Assembly: GCF_003056055.1 (NCBI RefSeq)
Contig: NZ_PYFP01000006.1
Span: 186,001-250,000, forward strand
Reading direction: 5' to 3'
DNA: 64,000 nt
Source of the DNA: Glaciimonas sp. PCH181
GTDB lineage: Bacteria; Pseudomonadota; Gammaproteobacteria; Burkholderiales; Burkholderiaceae_D
The position numbers and the translations under genes are program-made. Under the pieces are notes generated by a model that worked only from the letters and a program-made list of their open reading frames with translations, made no database searches and was not told the DNA's origin. Within the stretch, counting starts at the first letter, position 1. Every line of letters begins with the position of its first letter. Shown one piece after another: positions 50,058-58,481 of the stretch.

Positions 50058-51095
50058 TTATGGCAAAACGGGTACGTGCATCAAACCCGTTGTTTCATCC
50101 AGACCAAACATCAGATTCATACATTGCACCGCTTGCCCCGATGCACCTTTGACCAGATTATCCTGAACCACCAGCACGACGACCGTATCGCCATCGTTCG
50201 GGCGATGCAAAGCAATCCGTAGCATGTTCGAACTGCGTGTTGAGCGGGTTTCCGGATGCGCGCCAAACGGCATTACGTCAATGAACGGTTCGTCCTTATA
50301 CGCATCCTCAAACAAAGCTTGCAGCGCAACGTTGTCCAATTTCTGGTTCAGACGCGCATACAGCGTGGAATGCATCCCACGTATCATTGGCACCAAATGC
50401 GGCGTAAACAGCAGACCAACCTTTTCCTCAGTCAACTTGGTCAGTTGCTCCAGAGTTTCTGGCAAATGCCGATGCCCTGACACGCCGTAGGCCTTGAAAT
50501 TATCACTCGCTTCGGAGAACAGCATCGCCACTTCGGCTTTACGTCCCGCGCCAGACACGCCTGATTTACAATCGGCGATCAGATTCGATGCATCAATGAC
50601 GCCAGCTTTTAGCAGCGGTGCCAAGCCCAATTGCATCGTCGTCGGATAGCAGCCGGGATTGCCGACCAGACGCGCTTCTTTAATCGCTGCACGATTTAAC
50701 TCTGGCAAACCGTACGCAGCTTCTTTGAGTAATTCAGGACAGCTGTGCGGCTGTTTGTACCATTTTTCAAATACCGCAGTATCTTGCAAGCGGAAATCTG
50801 CCGCCAGATCGATCACTTTGACCCCTGCTGCCAGCAACGCCGGTGCCTGCGCCATGGCGACACCATGCGGCGTTGCAAAGAAAACTACGTCGCACTCTTC
50901 CAAATGCGCGTTTTCAGGACTGGAAAAGGCTAATGCGACACGTCCGCGCAATGACGGGTACATATCGGCAATCGGGGTCCCGTCCTCTTTTCGTGAGGTG
51001 ACAGCCATCAATTGCACTTGCGGATGCGTTGCCAGCAAACGCAATAACTCGACGCCGGTATATCCGGTACCACCAACGATTCCAACCTTAATCAT
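50058..51095 (-). CDS. argC: N-acetyl-gamma-glutamyl-phosphate reductase
   Basis: The 345-residue enzyme reduces N-acetylglutamyl phosphate in arginine synthesis. The NADP site is [20 protein letters not shown], and the catalytic Cys lies in [30 protein letters not shown] and [11 protein letters not shown] are conserved. The start is the ATG at 51095, with AAGGACG upstream. It lies downstream of rpsI with two hairpin-type terminators between, so it should have its own promoter. Confidence 0.96.
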   Translation of the reverse strand: MIKVGIVGGTGYTGVELLRLLATHPQVQLMAVTSRKEDGTPIADMYPSLRGRVALAFSSPENAHLEECDVVFFATPHGVAMAQAPALLAAGVKVIDLAADFRLQDTAVFEKWYKQPHSCPELLKEAAYGLPELNRAAIKEARLVGNPGCYPTTMQLGLAPLLKAGVIDASNLIADCKSGVSGAGRKAEVAMLFSEASDNFKAYGVSGHRHLPETLEQLTKLTEEKVGLLFTPHLVPMIRGMHSTLYARLNQKLDNVALQALFEDAYKDEPFIDVMPFGAHPETRSTRSSNMLRIALHRPNDGDTVVVLVVQDNLVKGASGQAVQCMNLMFGLDETTGLMHVPVLP

Positions 51096-51156
51096 TTTTT
51101 CGTCCTTACCTGAAAACACTATTGGCGCCTGAGTCGCCAGTCTGATCTGCGATAGC

Positions 51157-51208
51157 CGGGCCTTTGCCCGGTCCAAAAAATATACCAACGCATGTTTGTG
51201 TTGGTATA
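51157..51208 (-). terminator. Hairpins in the argC upstream region
   Basis: On the minus strand TATACCAAC pairs with GTTGGTATA (51208-51181) and is followed by six T. Just after it CCGGGC pairs with GCCCGG around a 4-nt loop (51172-51157). The first looks like a second terminator for the ribosomal operon or an attenuator in the argC leader. Confidence 0.7.
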
Positions 51209-51301
51209 GCGGCGTATTTTAGCAGCCTGAAGGCAACTACTTCGTCCCCATCAAAAATCCGCGTAAAAATCTTATGTTTTGATCGATATAAAAAATTGGC
51301 G

Positions 51302-51337
51302 AAAAAAAAACCGCCGGGTGCGAACCTGGCGGTTTTT
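51302..51337 (-). terminator. Intrinsic terminator of rplM-rpsI
   Basis: On the minus strand AAAAACCGCC pairs with GGCGGTTTTT around a 12-nt loop, ending in nine T. It starts about 20 nt after the rpsI stop. Confidence 0.93.
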
Positions 51338-51356
51338 CTTGCTTTCGAAGCAAATA

Positions 51357-51749
51357 TTAACGCTTCGAGAATTGCTTTGCCCGACGCGCTTTGCGCAGAC
51401 CGACTTTTTTACGCTCAACTTCACGTGCATCACGTGTAACAAAACCAGCTTTTGACAGTTCTGGCTTCAAAGTTGCATCGTAGTCGATCAGAGCACGTGT
51501 AATGCCGTGACGAACTGCACCAGCTTGGCCGGACTCGCCGCCGCCGCTAACGTTGACTTTGATGTCGAAAGTTTCAACATTGTTAGTCAATACTAGTGGT
51601 TGACGAATAACCATCAGACCGGTTTCGCGCGAAAAATACTCATTCGCTGGCTTGCCGTTGACGATGATTTGACCTGAGCCTGACTTGATGAAGACGCGCG
51701 CCACTGCACTCTTGCGACGGCCGGTTCCGTAATTGTAGTTACCGATCAT
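51357..51749 (-). CDS. rpsI: 30S ribosomal protein S9
   Basis: The 130-residue protein opens [19 protein letters not shown] and closes with the basic tail [17 protein letters not shown], whose terminal Lys-Arg contacts P-site t[18 protein letters not shown] is the conserved middle. It starts 9 nt after rplM in the standard L13-S9 operon. Confidence 0.98.
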   Translation of the reverse strand: MIGNYNYGTGRRKSAVARVFIKSGSGQIIVNGKPANEYFSRETGLMVIRQPLVLTNNVETFDIKVNVSGGGESGQAGAVRHGITRALIDYDATLKPELSKAGFVTRDAREVERKKVGLRKARRAKQFSKR

Positions 51750-51758
51750 GTCAATTCC

Positions 51759-52187
51759 TTAGAGTTCAAGTACTAATGGTTGCTGCGCTGCATGCGGATG
51801 GGAACCATCTGCGTACACTTTCAGCTTCTTGATCATAGCGTAGCCTAGCGGGCCTTTAGGCAACATGCCCTTGACTGCTTTTTCTAACGCACGACCTGGA
51901 AAACGCTGTTGCATTTTCTGGAAATTGGTTTCGTAGATACCGCCTGGATAACCGGAGTGACGGAAATATGTCTTGTCGGTTGCTTTTGCGCCAGTAACAC
52001 GCAATTTGCCAGCGTTGATAACGACGATGAAATCGCCAGTGTCGACGTGCGGAGTAAATTCTGGTTTGTGTTTGCCGCGCAATCGGAGTGCCACTTCGCT
52101 GGCAACACGTCCGAGGACTTTGTCCGTCGCGTCAACCACGTACCAATTACGCTGGACTTCATGTCCTTTAGCGGAAAAAGTTTTCAT
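51759..52187 (-). CDS. rplM: 50S ribosomal protein L13
   Basis: The 142-residue protein has the family features [36 protein letters not shown], and [15 protein letters not shown]. The terminus [13 protein letters not shown] is typical. AAGGAAG lies before the ATG. Its leader of about 130 nt begins with a hairpin right at the predicted transcript start (52298-52320), and the promoter at 52327-52356 is strong. Confidence 0.98.
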   Translation of the reverse strand: MKTFSAKGHEVQRNWYVVDATDKVLGRVASEVALRLRGKHKPEFTPHVDTGDFIVVINAGKLRVTGAKATDKTYFRHSGYPGGIYETNFQKMQQRFPGRALEKAVKGMLPKGPLGYAMIKKLKVYADGSHPHAAQQPLVLEL

Positions 52188-52297
52188 GTTGACTTCCTTA
52201 CTAGTTTAATTCGCTCAAATGGTGGTTCCGGCGCTATCAAAAACACCGCTATTCCGATGTTATTGTCCTGCTTTGACGCCAGACTCTGCCTTGTAAT

Positions 52298-52320
52298 CTT
52301 TTCCTGAGCAAACGGAAAAG
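52298..52320 (-). other. Hairpin at the 5' end of the rplM-rpsI mRNA
   Basis: CTTTTCC and GGAAAAG form a perfect 7-bp stem with a 9-nt loop. It begins at the predicted transcript start. L13 of E. coli represses its own operon through the leader; this hairpin may protect the RNA or take part in such control. Confidence 0.5.
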
Positions 52321-52326
52321 CCGTAA

Positions 52327-52356
52327 ATTATAACGTTTTCAAGGACTTGGCGTCAA
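52327..52356 (-). promoter_or_regulatory. Promoter of rplM-rpsI
   Basis: TTGACG (52356-52351) and a perfect TATAAT (52332-52327) are 18 nt apart on the minus strand. The predicted start near 52320 gives a 5' leader of about 133 nt before rplM. Confidence 0.82.
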
Positions 52357-52468
52357 ATTCATTGATGCGATAACAGAATTCTCGTGCATCCGGCAGGAAA
52401 ACTGTTGTAAATCCGGAGGCTATCAGAGGATTTTTCGCCAACCAAAAGTCACAATCTTTTGAAAAGGC

Positions 52469-52499
52469 AAAAAAAACCCGAAACATCGTGGTTCCGGGT
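52469..52499 (-). terminator. Orphan intrinsic terminator (end of candidate small RNA)
   Basis: On the minus strand ACCCGGAAC pairs with GTTTCGGGT (one G-U pair) around a short loop and is followed by eight T. No protein gene on this strand lies upstream. Confidence 0.85.
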
Positions 52500-52566
52500 G
52501 GAATCCGCACTACGAGGAGAGCGGAGGAGACATGGCTGATTGCCAGCAAGCATTGCGGCACTCAGT
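52469..52566 (-). ncRNA. Candidate small RNA with duplicated CU-rich motif
   Basis: The span of about 98 nt lies between a promoter (52573-52601) and an intrinsic terminator (52469-52499), both on minus, with no minus-strand gene upstream because the next gene (OsmC family) reads away. The transcript would carry TCTCCTCCGCTCTCCTC (from minus 52530-52514), two copies of an anti-Shine-Dalgarno-like word. CCGCA before it and TGCGG after it could pair and present the motif in a loop. CU-rich loops of this kind occur in trans-acting small RNAs. No convincing reading frame fits inside. I do not recognise it as a known RNA family. Confidence 0.6.
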
Positions 52567-52572
52567 AAAATC

Positions 52573-52601
52573 ATCTTAGCAGACGAAATTGTGCAGCGCA
52601 A
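52573..52601 (-). promoter_or_regulatory. Promoter of the candidate small RNA (extended -10)
   Basis: On the minus strand TTGCGC (52601-52596) and TAAGAT (52578-52573) are 17 nt apart, and TGC directly before TAAGAT makes an extended -10. The predicted start is near 52566. Confidence 0.6.
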
Positions 52602-52842
52602 GAAAAAATACGAACATTCGATTTCACCACCTTTTTTCCTGATTCTCCTATGAAGAATTTCGTTAGCTGTGCACAACGGACATTTTTATAATATCGATAT
52701 GCCTTTTGACACCAAAAAATGATGCAGCGCAATATTTAAGGACGCACATCAATCGAAGGGCAATAAAGCAAGCTATCCACCAACGACAAACTTGAAGAGC
52801 AGTTAAACTATTCCGATCTATCAATCAGTCAGTGAGAAACAT

Positions 52843-53289
52843 ATGGAATGCACAGTGCGCTGGACAGGTTTGTCCGGCATGACGTTTTTGGCCGAAACCG
52901 GCTCAGGCCACGTAGTAACGATGGACGGCGCTCCCGATGGCGGCGGCCGCGATCTTGCGCCACGCCCTATGGAGCTGGTGTTGGCCGGGACAGGCGGCTG
53001 TACTGCTTATGACGTAGTGTTAATTCTGAGAAAAAGCGGGCAAGACATCCGCGCTTGCGAAGTAAAACTGACTTCAGAACGAGCAGAAAAAGATCCTAAG
53101 GTATTTACCAAAATCAATTTCCACTTCATCGTCCGTGGTCGCAACCTGAAGCCGAACGTTGTGGAACGCGCGATTAAGTTGTCCCATGAGAAATATTGCT
53201 CTGCATCAATCATGCTGGAAAAAACTGCCGAAATAACGCATAGCTATGAAATCGTCGACGATCTGGCGGAATTGCCACCGACCAGCTAA
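52843..53289 (+). CDS. OsmC-family protein
   Basis: The 148-residue protein has the OsmC/Ohr fold. The two redox cysteines of the family are in LAGTGGCTAYDVVLILRK and SHEKYCSASIML. Members of this branch (YhfA-like) are thiol peroxidases or related proteins; the exact substrate is unknown. The start ATG at 52843 is the first in frame with the family N-terminus VRWTGLSGMTFLAE. It stands alone on the plus strand, convergent with coq7. Confidence 0.9.
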   Translation: MECTVRWTGLSGMTFLAETGSGHVVTMDGAPDGGGRDLAPRPMELVLAGTGGCTAYDVVLILRKSGQDIRACEVKLTSERAEKDPKVFTKINFHFIVRGRNLKPNVVERAIKLSHEKYCSASIMLEKTAEITHSYEIVDDLAELPPTS

Positions 53290-53301
53290 TTTACGATCAC
53301 A

Positions 53302-53330
53302 ATCTAGCCCTAAGCCATATAGGGCTAGAT
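53302..53330. terminator. Inverted repeat between the OsmC gene and coq7
   Basis: ATCTAGCCCTA and TAGGGCTAGAT pair perfectly over 11 bp around a 7-nt loop. It lies between convergent genes but lacks a T run on either strand. Confidence 0.6.
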
Positions 53331-53336
53331 GTTAAA

Positions 53337-53357
53337 GGTCGGAGGTCGGAGGTCGGA
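53337..53357. repeat. Three tandem copies of GGTCGGA
   Basis: The heptamer GGTCGGA occurs three times head to tail, and a degenerate fourth (CGTCAGA) follows. It ends just before the coq7 stop codon. Confidence 0.8.
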
Positions 53358-53359
53358 CG

Positions 53360-53986
53360 TCAGATGTAATATGCAACGCTAGTCATTACTTTCGACATTG
53401 TCCGCATTGCCTTTTGCGCCGGTAGTGGCAGGTCAGTTCCTCCCAAAGCTTTCGCCGCGGCGCCATGCGCAATTTCATCTTCACGCATTTGCATCACAAT
53501 CGCCCGGGACTTAGTGTCTTGTTCGGGCAATTCGGTCAGATGGCTGGTCAGATGTTCTTCGACTTGCCGCTCGGTTTCTGCAACAAAACCAAGACTGCGC
53601 GTATCTCCTAGTCGCGCCGCGACAGTGCCCAGCGCATACGCGCCGACATACCACAACGGATTAAGCAAGCTGACACGCGACCCTAACTCGCGCAGACGTT
53701 CTGCAGTCCAGGCCAGATGATCTTCTTCTTCGCGGCCCGCCTCGGCAAATTGTTGCTTGATCGGTTCCCCCTGCGCAAACCGCCCTTGCGCGTCATACAG
53801 CGCCTGCGCGCAGACTTCCCCGACATGATTTACCCGCATCAAACCCGCGCTGTGCCGCTGCTGATCTGCGTCCAACACGGTCTGCGCGACTTGCAATGCA
53901 GGATTCGGCCGCGATGCCGATGCAATCCCGCCAATCACGCGCAGCGCACGATCGAAATCTCCAATAACCTTGTCTAAAAATGGCAT
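53360..53986 (-). CDS. coq7: Demethoxyubiquinone hydroxylase Coq7
   Basis: The di-iron monooxygenase hydroxylates the ring in ubiquinone synthesis. The ferritin-like fold has its ligands in [42 protein letters not shown], and [10 protein letters not shown] choose the ATG at 53986 (208 aa); a TTG four codons upstream is in frame. The Coq7 type is found where UbiF is missing, which is usual in betaproteobacteria. Confidence 0.94.
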   Translation of the reverse strand: MPFLDKVIGDFDRALRVIGGIASASRPNPALQVAQTVLDADQQRHSAGLMRVNHVGEVCAQALYDAQGRFAQGEPIKQQFAEAGREEEDHLAWTAERLRELGSRVSLLNPLWYVGAYALGTVAARLGDTRSLGFVAETERQVEEHLTSHLTELPEQDTKSRAIVMQMREDEIAHGAAAKALGGTDLPLPAQKAMRTMSKVMTSVAYYI

Positions 53987-54085
53987 CTGTTTGACCAATA
54001 GAAATATGCGATGAGGGAATTTTATCAGGGGTGCAACAAGTTCACCGAACTAAGCAGGTCAAGTACAGTAAACCAACCGCGCCAT

Positions 54086-54922
54086 TTAACCAATTACTCG
54101 CTTTGGGCGAAACACTGCGGCATCGGCATAAAAATCCTGACCCTGATTGCCGCACCAACCCGGCACGCCCAATACGGGCAACGGCGTTAATTGCCCAATA
54201 GTCATGCCTTGCTGCGTCAAATGTCCTGCCAGATAGCGATCAATCCAACGCCTGCGCGAATCCATATCCTGCACAAAAAAATCATCAGGAGCGATCAGTA
54301 TTAACGTGTGCGCGGTAATCGCTTTGTAAGGACGCACCAGCTTTTCTACCAGCGCGTGGCCGAATAGCCATATCTCGGCATTGACGCCAAACGCCGCACG
54401 CTGCTCAATAAATGCTTCGCACCATTGATGCTGCCTTAGCGCCGCAATCAACGCGGTGCCTGCAAGGCCATCGCGAACGACCAGCAACGCTGCATTTTCA
54501 TCAAAAATCGTCGCCGCATCACGTGCTGCACCGCGTGGCTTACCGCTACCCGATAACGTCCCGGCCTTGGATAGCTCCGCCGCTTGCAATGCATTCAGGC
54601 GCGCTTTGCTGGCGGGAAATGAGAGCCATATCAGCGCATTTAAAAAATCATGGAGATTTGTCCGCGTCGGCACCTTGCCGGTTTCGCTAATGAACGCTTC
54701 GTAGGCAGTATCGGCAGGCAATGCCGTCTGCGGCACAAAACCAATTAGCAAGCCACGATGATTGCGAATATCACCTGCGATGGCGGCGTTGTTGAGCGCC
54801 AGAAGCCAATCTTCGGTCGCAGCCAATTGCGCACCGTAGCCGCGCAGAGGCGATAGCCAAGGCTGTTGCCAGTCGATAGCATCAAGGAAGTGCGCAGTTG
54901 GGGAGGAGGGAGGAGAGCTCAT
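54086..54922 (-). CDS. DUF3025 family protein
   Basis: The protein (278 aa from the ATG at 54922, or three more from a GTG at 54931) matches the uncharacterised DUF3025 group. A conserved stretch near residue 90 reads TRTNLHDFLNALIWLSFPA, and another ends GVPGWCGNQGQDFYADAAVF. No signal peptide or membrane segment is seen. It lies 76-85 bp after the nitrate importer genes on the same strand, but nothing links it to nitrate. Function is unknown. Confidence 0.82.
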   Translation of the reverse strand: MSSPPSSPTAHFLDAIDWQQPWLSPLRGYGAQLAATEDWLLALNNAAIAGDIRNHRGLLIGFVPQTALPADTAYEAFISETGKVPTRTNLHDFLNALIWLSFPASKARLNALQAAELSKAGTLSGSGKPRGAARDAATIFDENAALLVVRDGLAGTALIAALRQHQWCEAFIEQRAAFGVNAEIWLFGHALVEKLVRPYKAITAHTLILIAPDDFFVQDMDSRRRWIDRYLAGHLTQQGMTIGQLTPLPVLGVPGWCGNQGQDFYADAAVFRPKRVIG

Positions 54923-55007
54923 TTTGCGCACATTTTACAGCGCCCTCCCCGCGTCCTCCACATGTTTCCAGATTCAGCAGCGCCCCGCTGCCTTTTGCCG
55001 GAACGAA

Positions 55008-55817
55008 CTACGCAGCTTGCTGCGATGGATGTGATTGCTTGCGATACAAAAATTCCAACACCGTAGTGCGATATTCCGCATACAACGCATCCTGCGCCAA
55101 TGCGACTCTTTCACGTGGTCGCGACAAGCGCACTTCCACGATTTCGCCGATGGTCGCGGCTGGCCCATTGGTCATCATCACGATGCGGTCCGATAGCAAA
55201 ACTGCTTCATCAACGTCATGCGTCACCATCACGACGGTCGATTCCGTCTTCGCAACAATTTTTAATAACTCGTCCTGCAAGTGGGCACGCGTCAATGCAT
55301 CCAACGCCCCGAATGGCTCATCCATCAGCAGCACTTTAGGCTCCATCGCCAGCGCCCGGGCAATGCCGACGCGCTGCTTCATCCCGCCAGATATTTCATT
55401 CGGGCGCTTCTGCGCCGATGCCATCAAGCCGACCAACGCCAATGCAGCATTGGTGCGCTCTTTCAATGCCGCTTTATTTTCGGTCGCTGAAAACACCCGC
55501 TCAACGCCTAAAAAAACATTTTCGTAGCAGCTCAACCAAGGCAGCAAAGAATGATTTTGAAACACGACAGCGCGCTCTGGCGAAGGCCCCGCAATTTCGC
55601 GATTTGCACACAGCAATACACCGGCACTCGGTTGCAACAAACCCGCAATCAGATTCAGTAAAGTCGATTTTCCGCAGCCGGAGTGACCGATCAGCGTTAC
55701 AAACTCGCCTTTGCGTACCGTCAGATTAATTTCACGCAGCGCATGGAAATCTCCTTTGCGCGTATGAAACAGCATTTCAGCCTGATGGATATCGATAAAT
55801 TTTTCGTCGCGCAGCAT
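55008..55817 (-). CDS. Nitrate-type ABC transporter ATP-binding protein
   Basis: The 269-residue ATPase has Walker [17 protein letters not shown], signature [16 protein letters not shown], Walker [13 protein letters not shown], and the H-loop [12 protein letters not shown]. The MKQR form of the signature is typical of the nitrate/taurine/sulfonate group (NrtD, TauB, SsuB). It starts with GAGGAAAA upstream, 37 nt after the permease. Upstream regulation and the binding protein point to nitrate (NrtD-like). Confidence 0.92.
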   Translation of the reverse strand: MLRDEKFIDIHQAEMLFHTRKGDFHALREINLTVRKGEFVTLIGHSGCGKSTLLNLIAGLLQPSAGVLLCANREIAGPSPERAVVFQNHSLLPWLSCYENVFLGVERVFSATENKAALKERTNAALALVGLMASAQKRPNEISGGMKQRVGIARALAMEPKVLLMDEPFGALDALTRAHLQDELLKIVAKTESTVVMVTHDVDEAVLLSDRIVMMTNGPAATIGEIVEVRLSRPRERVALAQDALYAEYRTTVLEFLYRKQSHPSQQAA

Positions 55818-55854
55818 GATATTTTTCCTCTGGATATAATTGCTAGGTGCCGAA

Positions 55855-56799
55855 TCAATTATTCACTTGCTCGTAAGTGAACGCCTTCGCCAACGCCACC
55901 AAAAGCTGCTCAAGCAACAAGCCCACCACGCCGATCACCACAATGGCAATGATGATGTGCGGAACGTTCAGATTATTCCATTCGTCCCACACCCAGAAGC
56001 CGATACCGACGCCGCCCGTCAACATTTCTGCGGCAACAATTACCAGCCATGCCGTGCCGATTGCCAACCTGACGCCAGTCAACATATAAGGCAAAACCGA
56101 AGGGAAAAGTATCTTGGTAACGATCTTCCACTCCGACAAATTCAACACCCGCGCCACGTTCATATAATCCTGCGGTACACGTTGCACACCGACCGCAGTG
56201 TTAATCACCATCGGCCAGATCGAACAAATAAAAATGGACCAGATCGCCGCTGGATTAGCCGATTTGAATACCAGCAAACCAATCGGCAACCAGGCCAGTG
56301 GCGAGACCGGTTTCAACAAGCTGATAATCGGTCCGAACATGCTGGATAAAAATTGAAAGCGGCCAATCATGAAACCCAATGGAATCCCGACGATGGCCGC
56401 CAGACCGAAACCGATTGCCACGCGTTGTAGCGAGGCCAAAATATTCCAGCCGATTCCTTGGTCGTTCGGACCAGTCCGATAAAACGGATCGGAAAATAGT
56501 TTAATCGCCTCTTTCAACGTCACCAACGGCTTCGGAAACTGACTATTGTTCAGTGCAATCACTTGCCAGACCAGTACCAGAAAAGCCAGCCCCAGTAATG
56601 GCGCGACGACGGCCATAACTTTCGGACTCATCGTGCTGCGACGCCACGCCGTCTTTTTTACCGCCTTGGCGATAACTGGCGCTACTTTTTCTTCCATCAC
56701 GTCAACGTTAACGCGCGTTCCCGCCGCGCTACCGTCGCCTGTCGAGACATCGAGATCAGTACCACTGGCACCCATAACGGACTTTACAATTGCATTCAT
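55855..56799 (-). CDS. Nitrate-type ABC transporter permease
   Basis: The 314-residue protein has about 65 residues of cytoplasmic, Gly/Ser/Val-rich N-terminus, then six membrane segments. It carries the EAA-type loop near [41 protein letters not shown] and [12 protein letters not shown] are characteristic of NrtB/CmpB. It forms the membrane channel for the importer with the flanking ATPase and binding-protein genes. The long N-terminal tail is unusual for the family but is in frame without a break. Confidence 0.92.
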   Translation of the reverse strand: MNAIVKSVMGASGTDLDVSTGDGSAAGTRVNVDVMEEKVAPVIAKAVKKTAWRRSTMSPKVMAVVAPLLGLAFLVLVWQVIALNNSQFPKPLVTLKEAIKLFSDPFYRTGPNDQGIGWNILASLQRVAIGFGLAAIVGIPLGFMIGRFQFLSSMFGPIISLLKPVSPLAWLPIGLLVFKSANPAAIWSIFICSIWPMVINTAVGVQRVPQDYMNVARVLNLSEWKIVTKILFPSVLPYMLTGVRLAIGTAWLVIVAAEMLTGGVGIGFWVWDEWNNLNVPHIIIAIVVIGVVGLLLEQLLVALAKAFTYEQVNN

Positions 56800-56880
56800 A
56801 CGGACTCCCGAATTAATCGATGTACCAGACCTGCGCCGGTCACTTTCGCATCAAAGTGAAGGTTGATTTACAGTACGCAC

Positions 56881-58155
56881 TCAAGCCCTGATCTTGAACG
56901 AAGCGGCGTAGGCTTTCGGATCTTTACCGTCCCAGACCACGCCATCCATCAACTTGGAAGATCGCATCGGGTCTTTCGGTACAGGCGTGTTTGTCAACGT
57001 AGCAGCTTCTTTATAGAGGTTGATCTGACTGACCGATTTAGCCACCGCCAGATAGTCGGGATCGCTCTTCAACAAGCCCCAGCGACGATGCTGCGTCATG
57101 AACCACATGCCGTCCGACAGGTACGGAAAATTCACTCGACCGTCGTTGTAAAACTTCATGTAATTCGGATCGTCCCAAGTCTTGCCAAGGCCATTCTGAT
57201 AGCGCCCCATGATGCGTTGATCGATCACATCCTTGCTAGTATTGACATAGGATTTGTCGGCAATGGTTTCTGCCATTTTGTTTTTATTCGCTAACGAAGC
57301 GTCGATCCATTTACTGGCATCCAGTACCGCTGCGACCAAGGCGCGGCAAGTGTTCGGATTGTTTTTGACAAACTCGGCAGTCGTACCCAATACTTTTTCC
57401 GGATGATCTTTCCAGATCTCTTGCGTGGTAATTGCGGTGATACCGACGCCATCGACAATCGCCCGATGACCCCAAGGCTCACCGACGCAAAAACCATCCA
57501 TGTTGCCGACGCGCATATTCGCCACCATCTGCGGTGGCGGCACCGTGATCACCTTGGCATCCTTCATCGGATTAATGCCATTGGCCGCCATCCAGTAATA
57601 CAGCCACATCGCGTGCGTGCCGGTCGGAAAAGTCTGTGCAAATGTATATTCGCGCTTATCGGTTGCCATCAATTTCGCCAGTGAAGCGCCGTCTATCGCG
57701 CCTTTGTCCGCCAGCTTTTTCGATAAGGTAATAGCCTGGCCGTTGTTGTTGAGCCCCATCAAAATAGCCATGTCCTTTTTCTGGCCGCCGATACCCATCT
57801 GGACGCCGTAAATCAGGCCCGACAATACATGCGCTGCATCCAGTTCGCCGTTGGACAACTTATCCCGCACGCCAGCCCAGGAAGCCTCTTTACTCAGAAC
57901 AATTTTGATACCGTATTTTTTGTCCAGACCCAATACCGACGCCATGACCACCGATGCGCAATCTGTCAGCGGAATAAAGCCAATCTTGACTTCCGTTTTC
58001 TCCGGCTTATCCGAGCCTGCAGCCCAAACGCCACCACTAGTTAATCCCAACATACTGGCTCCTGCGGCGATGGATGCCGTTTGAATAAGTTGACGGCGCT
58101 TAAGATTTTCTACAGCAACTGGAGCGGTGTTTGACAGTGCGTCTTTTGAGTCCAT
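56881..58155 (-). CDS. Nitrate-type ABC substrate-binding protein, Tat signal
   Basis: The 424-residue protein belongs to the NrtA/CmpA family. The N-terminus LKRRQLIQTASIAAGASMLG has a twin-arginine pattern, so export should be by the Tat path. The mature part opens with VKIGFIPLTDCASVVMASVL, the conserved anion-site region. GMWFMTQHRRWGLLK near the end is also family-typical. It is the first gene of the operon and follows a leader with ANTAR-type hairpins and a sigma-54 promoter. Nitrate is the likely ligand; nitrite or cyanate cannot be excluded from sequence alone. Confidence 0.92.
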   Translation of the reverse strand: MDSKDALSNTAPVAVENLKRRQLIQTASIAAGASMLGLTSGGVWAAGSDKPEKTEVKIGFIPLTDCASVVMASVLGLDKKYGIKIVLSKEASWAGVRDKLSNGELDAAHVLSGLIYGVQMGIGGQKKDMAILMGLNNNGQAITLSKKLADKGAIDGASLAKLMATDKREYTFAQTFPTGTHAMWLYYWMAANGINPMKDAKVITVPPPQMVANMRVGNMDGFCVGEPWGHRAIVDGVGITAITTQEIWKDHPEKVLGTTAEFVKNNPNTCRALVAAVLDASKWIDASLANKNKMAETIADKSYVNTSKDVIDQRIMGRYQNGLGKTWDDPNYMKFYNDGRVNFPYLSDGMWFMTQHRRWGLLKSDPDYLAVAKSVSQINLYKEAATLTNTPVPKDPMRSSKLMDGVVWDGKDPKAYAASFKIRA

Positions 58156-58184
58156 AGCATAAGCTCCACTTTAATTCTGACAAT

Positions 58185-58216
58185 AAAAAAGGCATCATCC
58201 CGCGATGACCGAAGCC
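58185..58216 (-). terminator. Leader terminator of the nitrate importer operon
   Basis: On the minus strand GGC...TCATC pairs with GATGA...GCC around a short GC-rich loop and is followed by six T. It lies within the leader, about 30 nt before the binding-protein gene. This is the switch an ANTAR antiterminator would overcome. Confidence 0.75.
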
Positions 58217-58223
58217 ATTCGGG

Positions 58224-58239
58224 AAGACACCTTTGTCTT
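58224..58239 (-). other. Small hairpin between ANTAR hairpins and terminator
   Basis: AAGACA pairs with TGTCTT around a 4-nt loop. It lies between the second hexaloop hairpin and the terminator and may form part of an alternative fold. Confidence 0.45.
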
Positions 58240-58248
58240 AATTGGACA

Positions 58249-58262
58249 GACCGCCGTTGGCC
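58249..58262 (-). promoter_or_regulatory. Second ANTAR-type hexaloop hairpin
   Basis: On the minus strand GGCC pairs with GGTC (one G-U) and presents the loop AACGGC, with A at position 1 and G at position 4, the two bases that define ANTAR targets. Confidence 0.75.
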
Positions 58263-58271
58263 GCATCCAGT

Positions 58272-58289
58272 TGCGCCAGCATTGGCGCA
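58272..58289 (-). promoter_or_regulatory. First ANTAR-type hexaloop hairpin
   Basis: On the minus strand TGCGCC pairs perfectly with GGCGCA and presents the loop AATGCT, again with A1 and G4. It begins at about +2 of the predicted transcript. Confidence 0.82.
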
Positions 58290-58301
58290 TACCTTCACTA
58301 C

Positions 58302-58317
58302 GCAAGTGGCGTGCCAG
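58302..58317 (-). promoter_or_regulatory. Sigma-54 promoter of the nitrate importer operon
   Basis: On the minus strand the element reads CTGGCAC, then five bases, then TTGC. TGGCAC-N5-TTGC fits the -24/-12 consensus exactly. The predicted start is at about 58290, directly before the first leader hairpin. The operon should need RpoN and an enhancer-binding protein. Confidence 0.88.
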
Positions 58318-58386
58318 CGCTCTAGAAGAAACTATAGGGAATAAAACAGAGAAATTGCATAAAAAATATGCACTGCGTTTGTGCGA

Positions 58387-58416
58387 TGCACCAAGTTTGC
58401 TAGCCTTGTTGGTGCA
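58387..58416. promoter_or_regulatory. NtrC-like enhancer dyad
   Basis: TGCACCAA and TTGGTGCA form a 30-bp dyad centred on CTAG, at about -97 to -126 from the predicted start. Each outer half is the TGCACC half-site known for NtrC. The inner halves are poor, so it may be two overlapping weak sites. A third possible site lies at 58369-58385. Confidence 0.65.
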
Positions 58417-58481
58417 AGCGTAGTCGGAGAATGATTGGAGATGCTGAGGAACAAACGAAACAGGCGATGTGATGCAGAACG

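Noticed and set aside
52328-52676. Two short minus-strand open frames between rplM and the OsmC gene
   Set aside because: They overlap the rplM promoter, the terminator and the small-RNA candidate, and have no family-like sequence.
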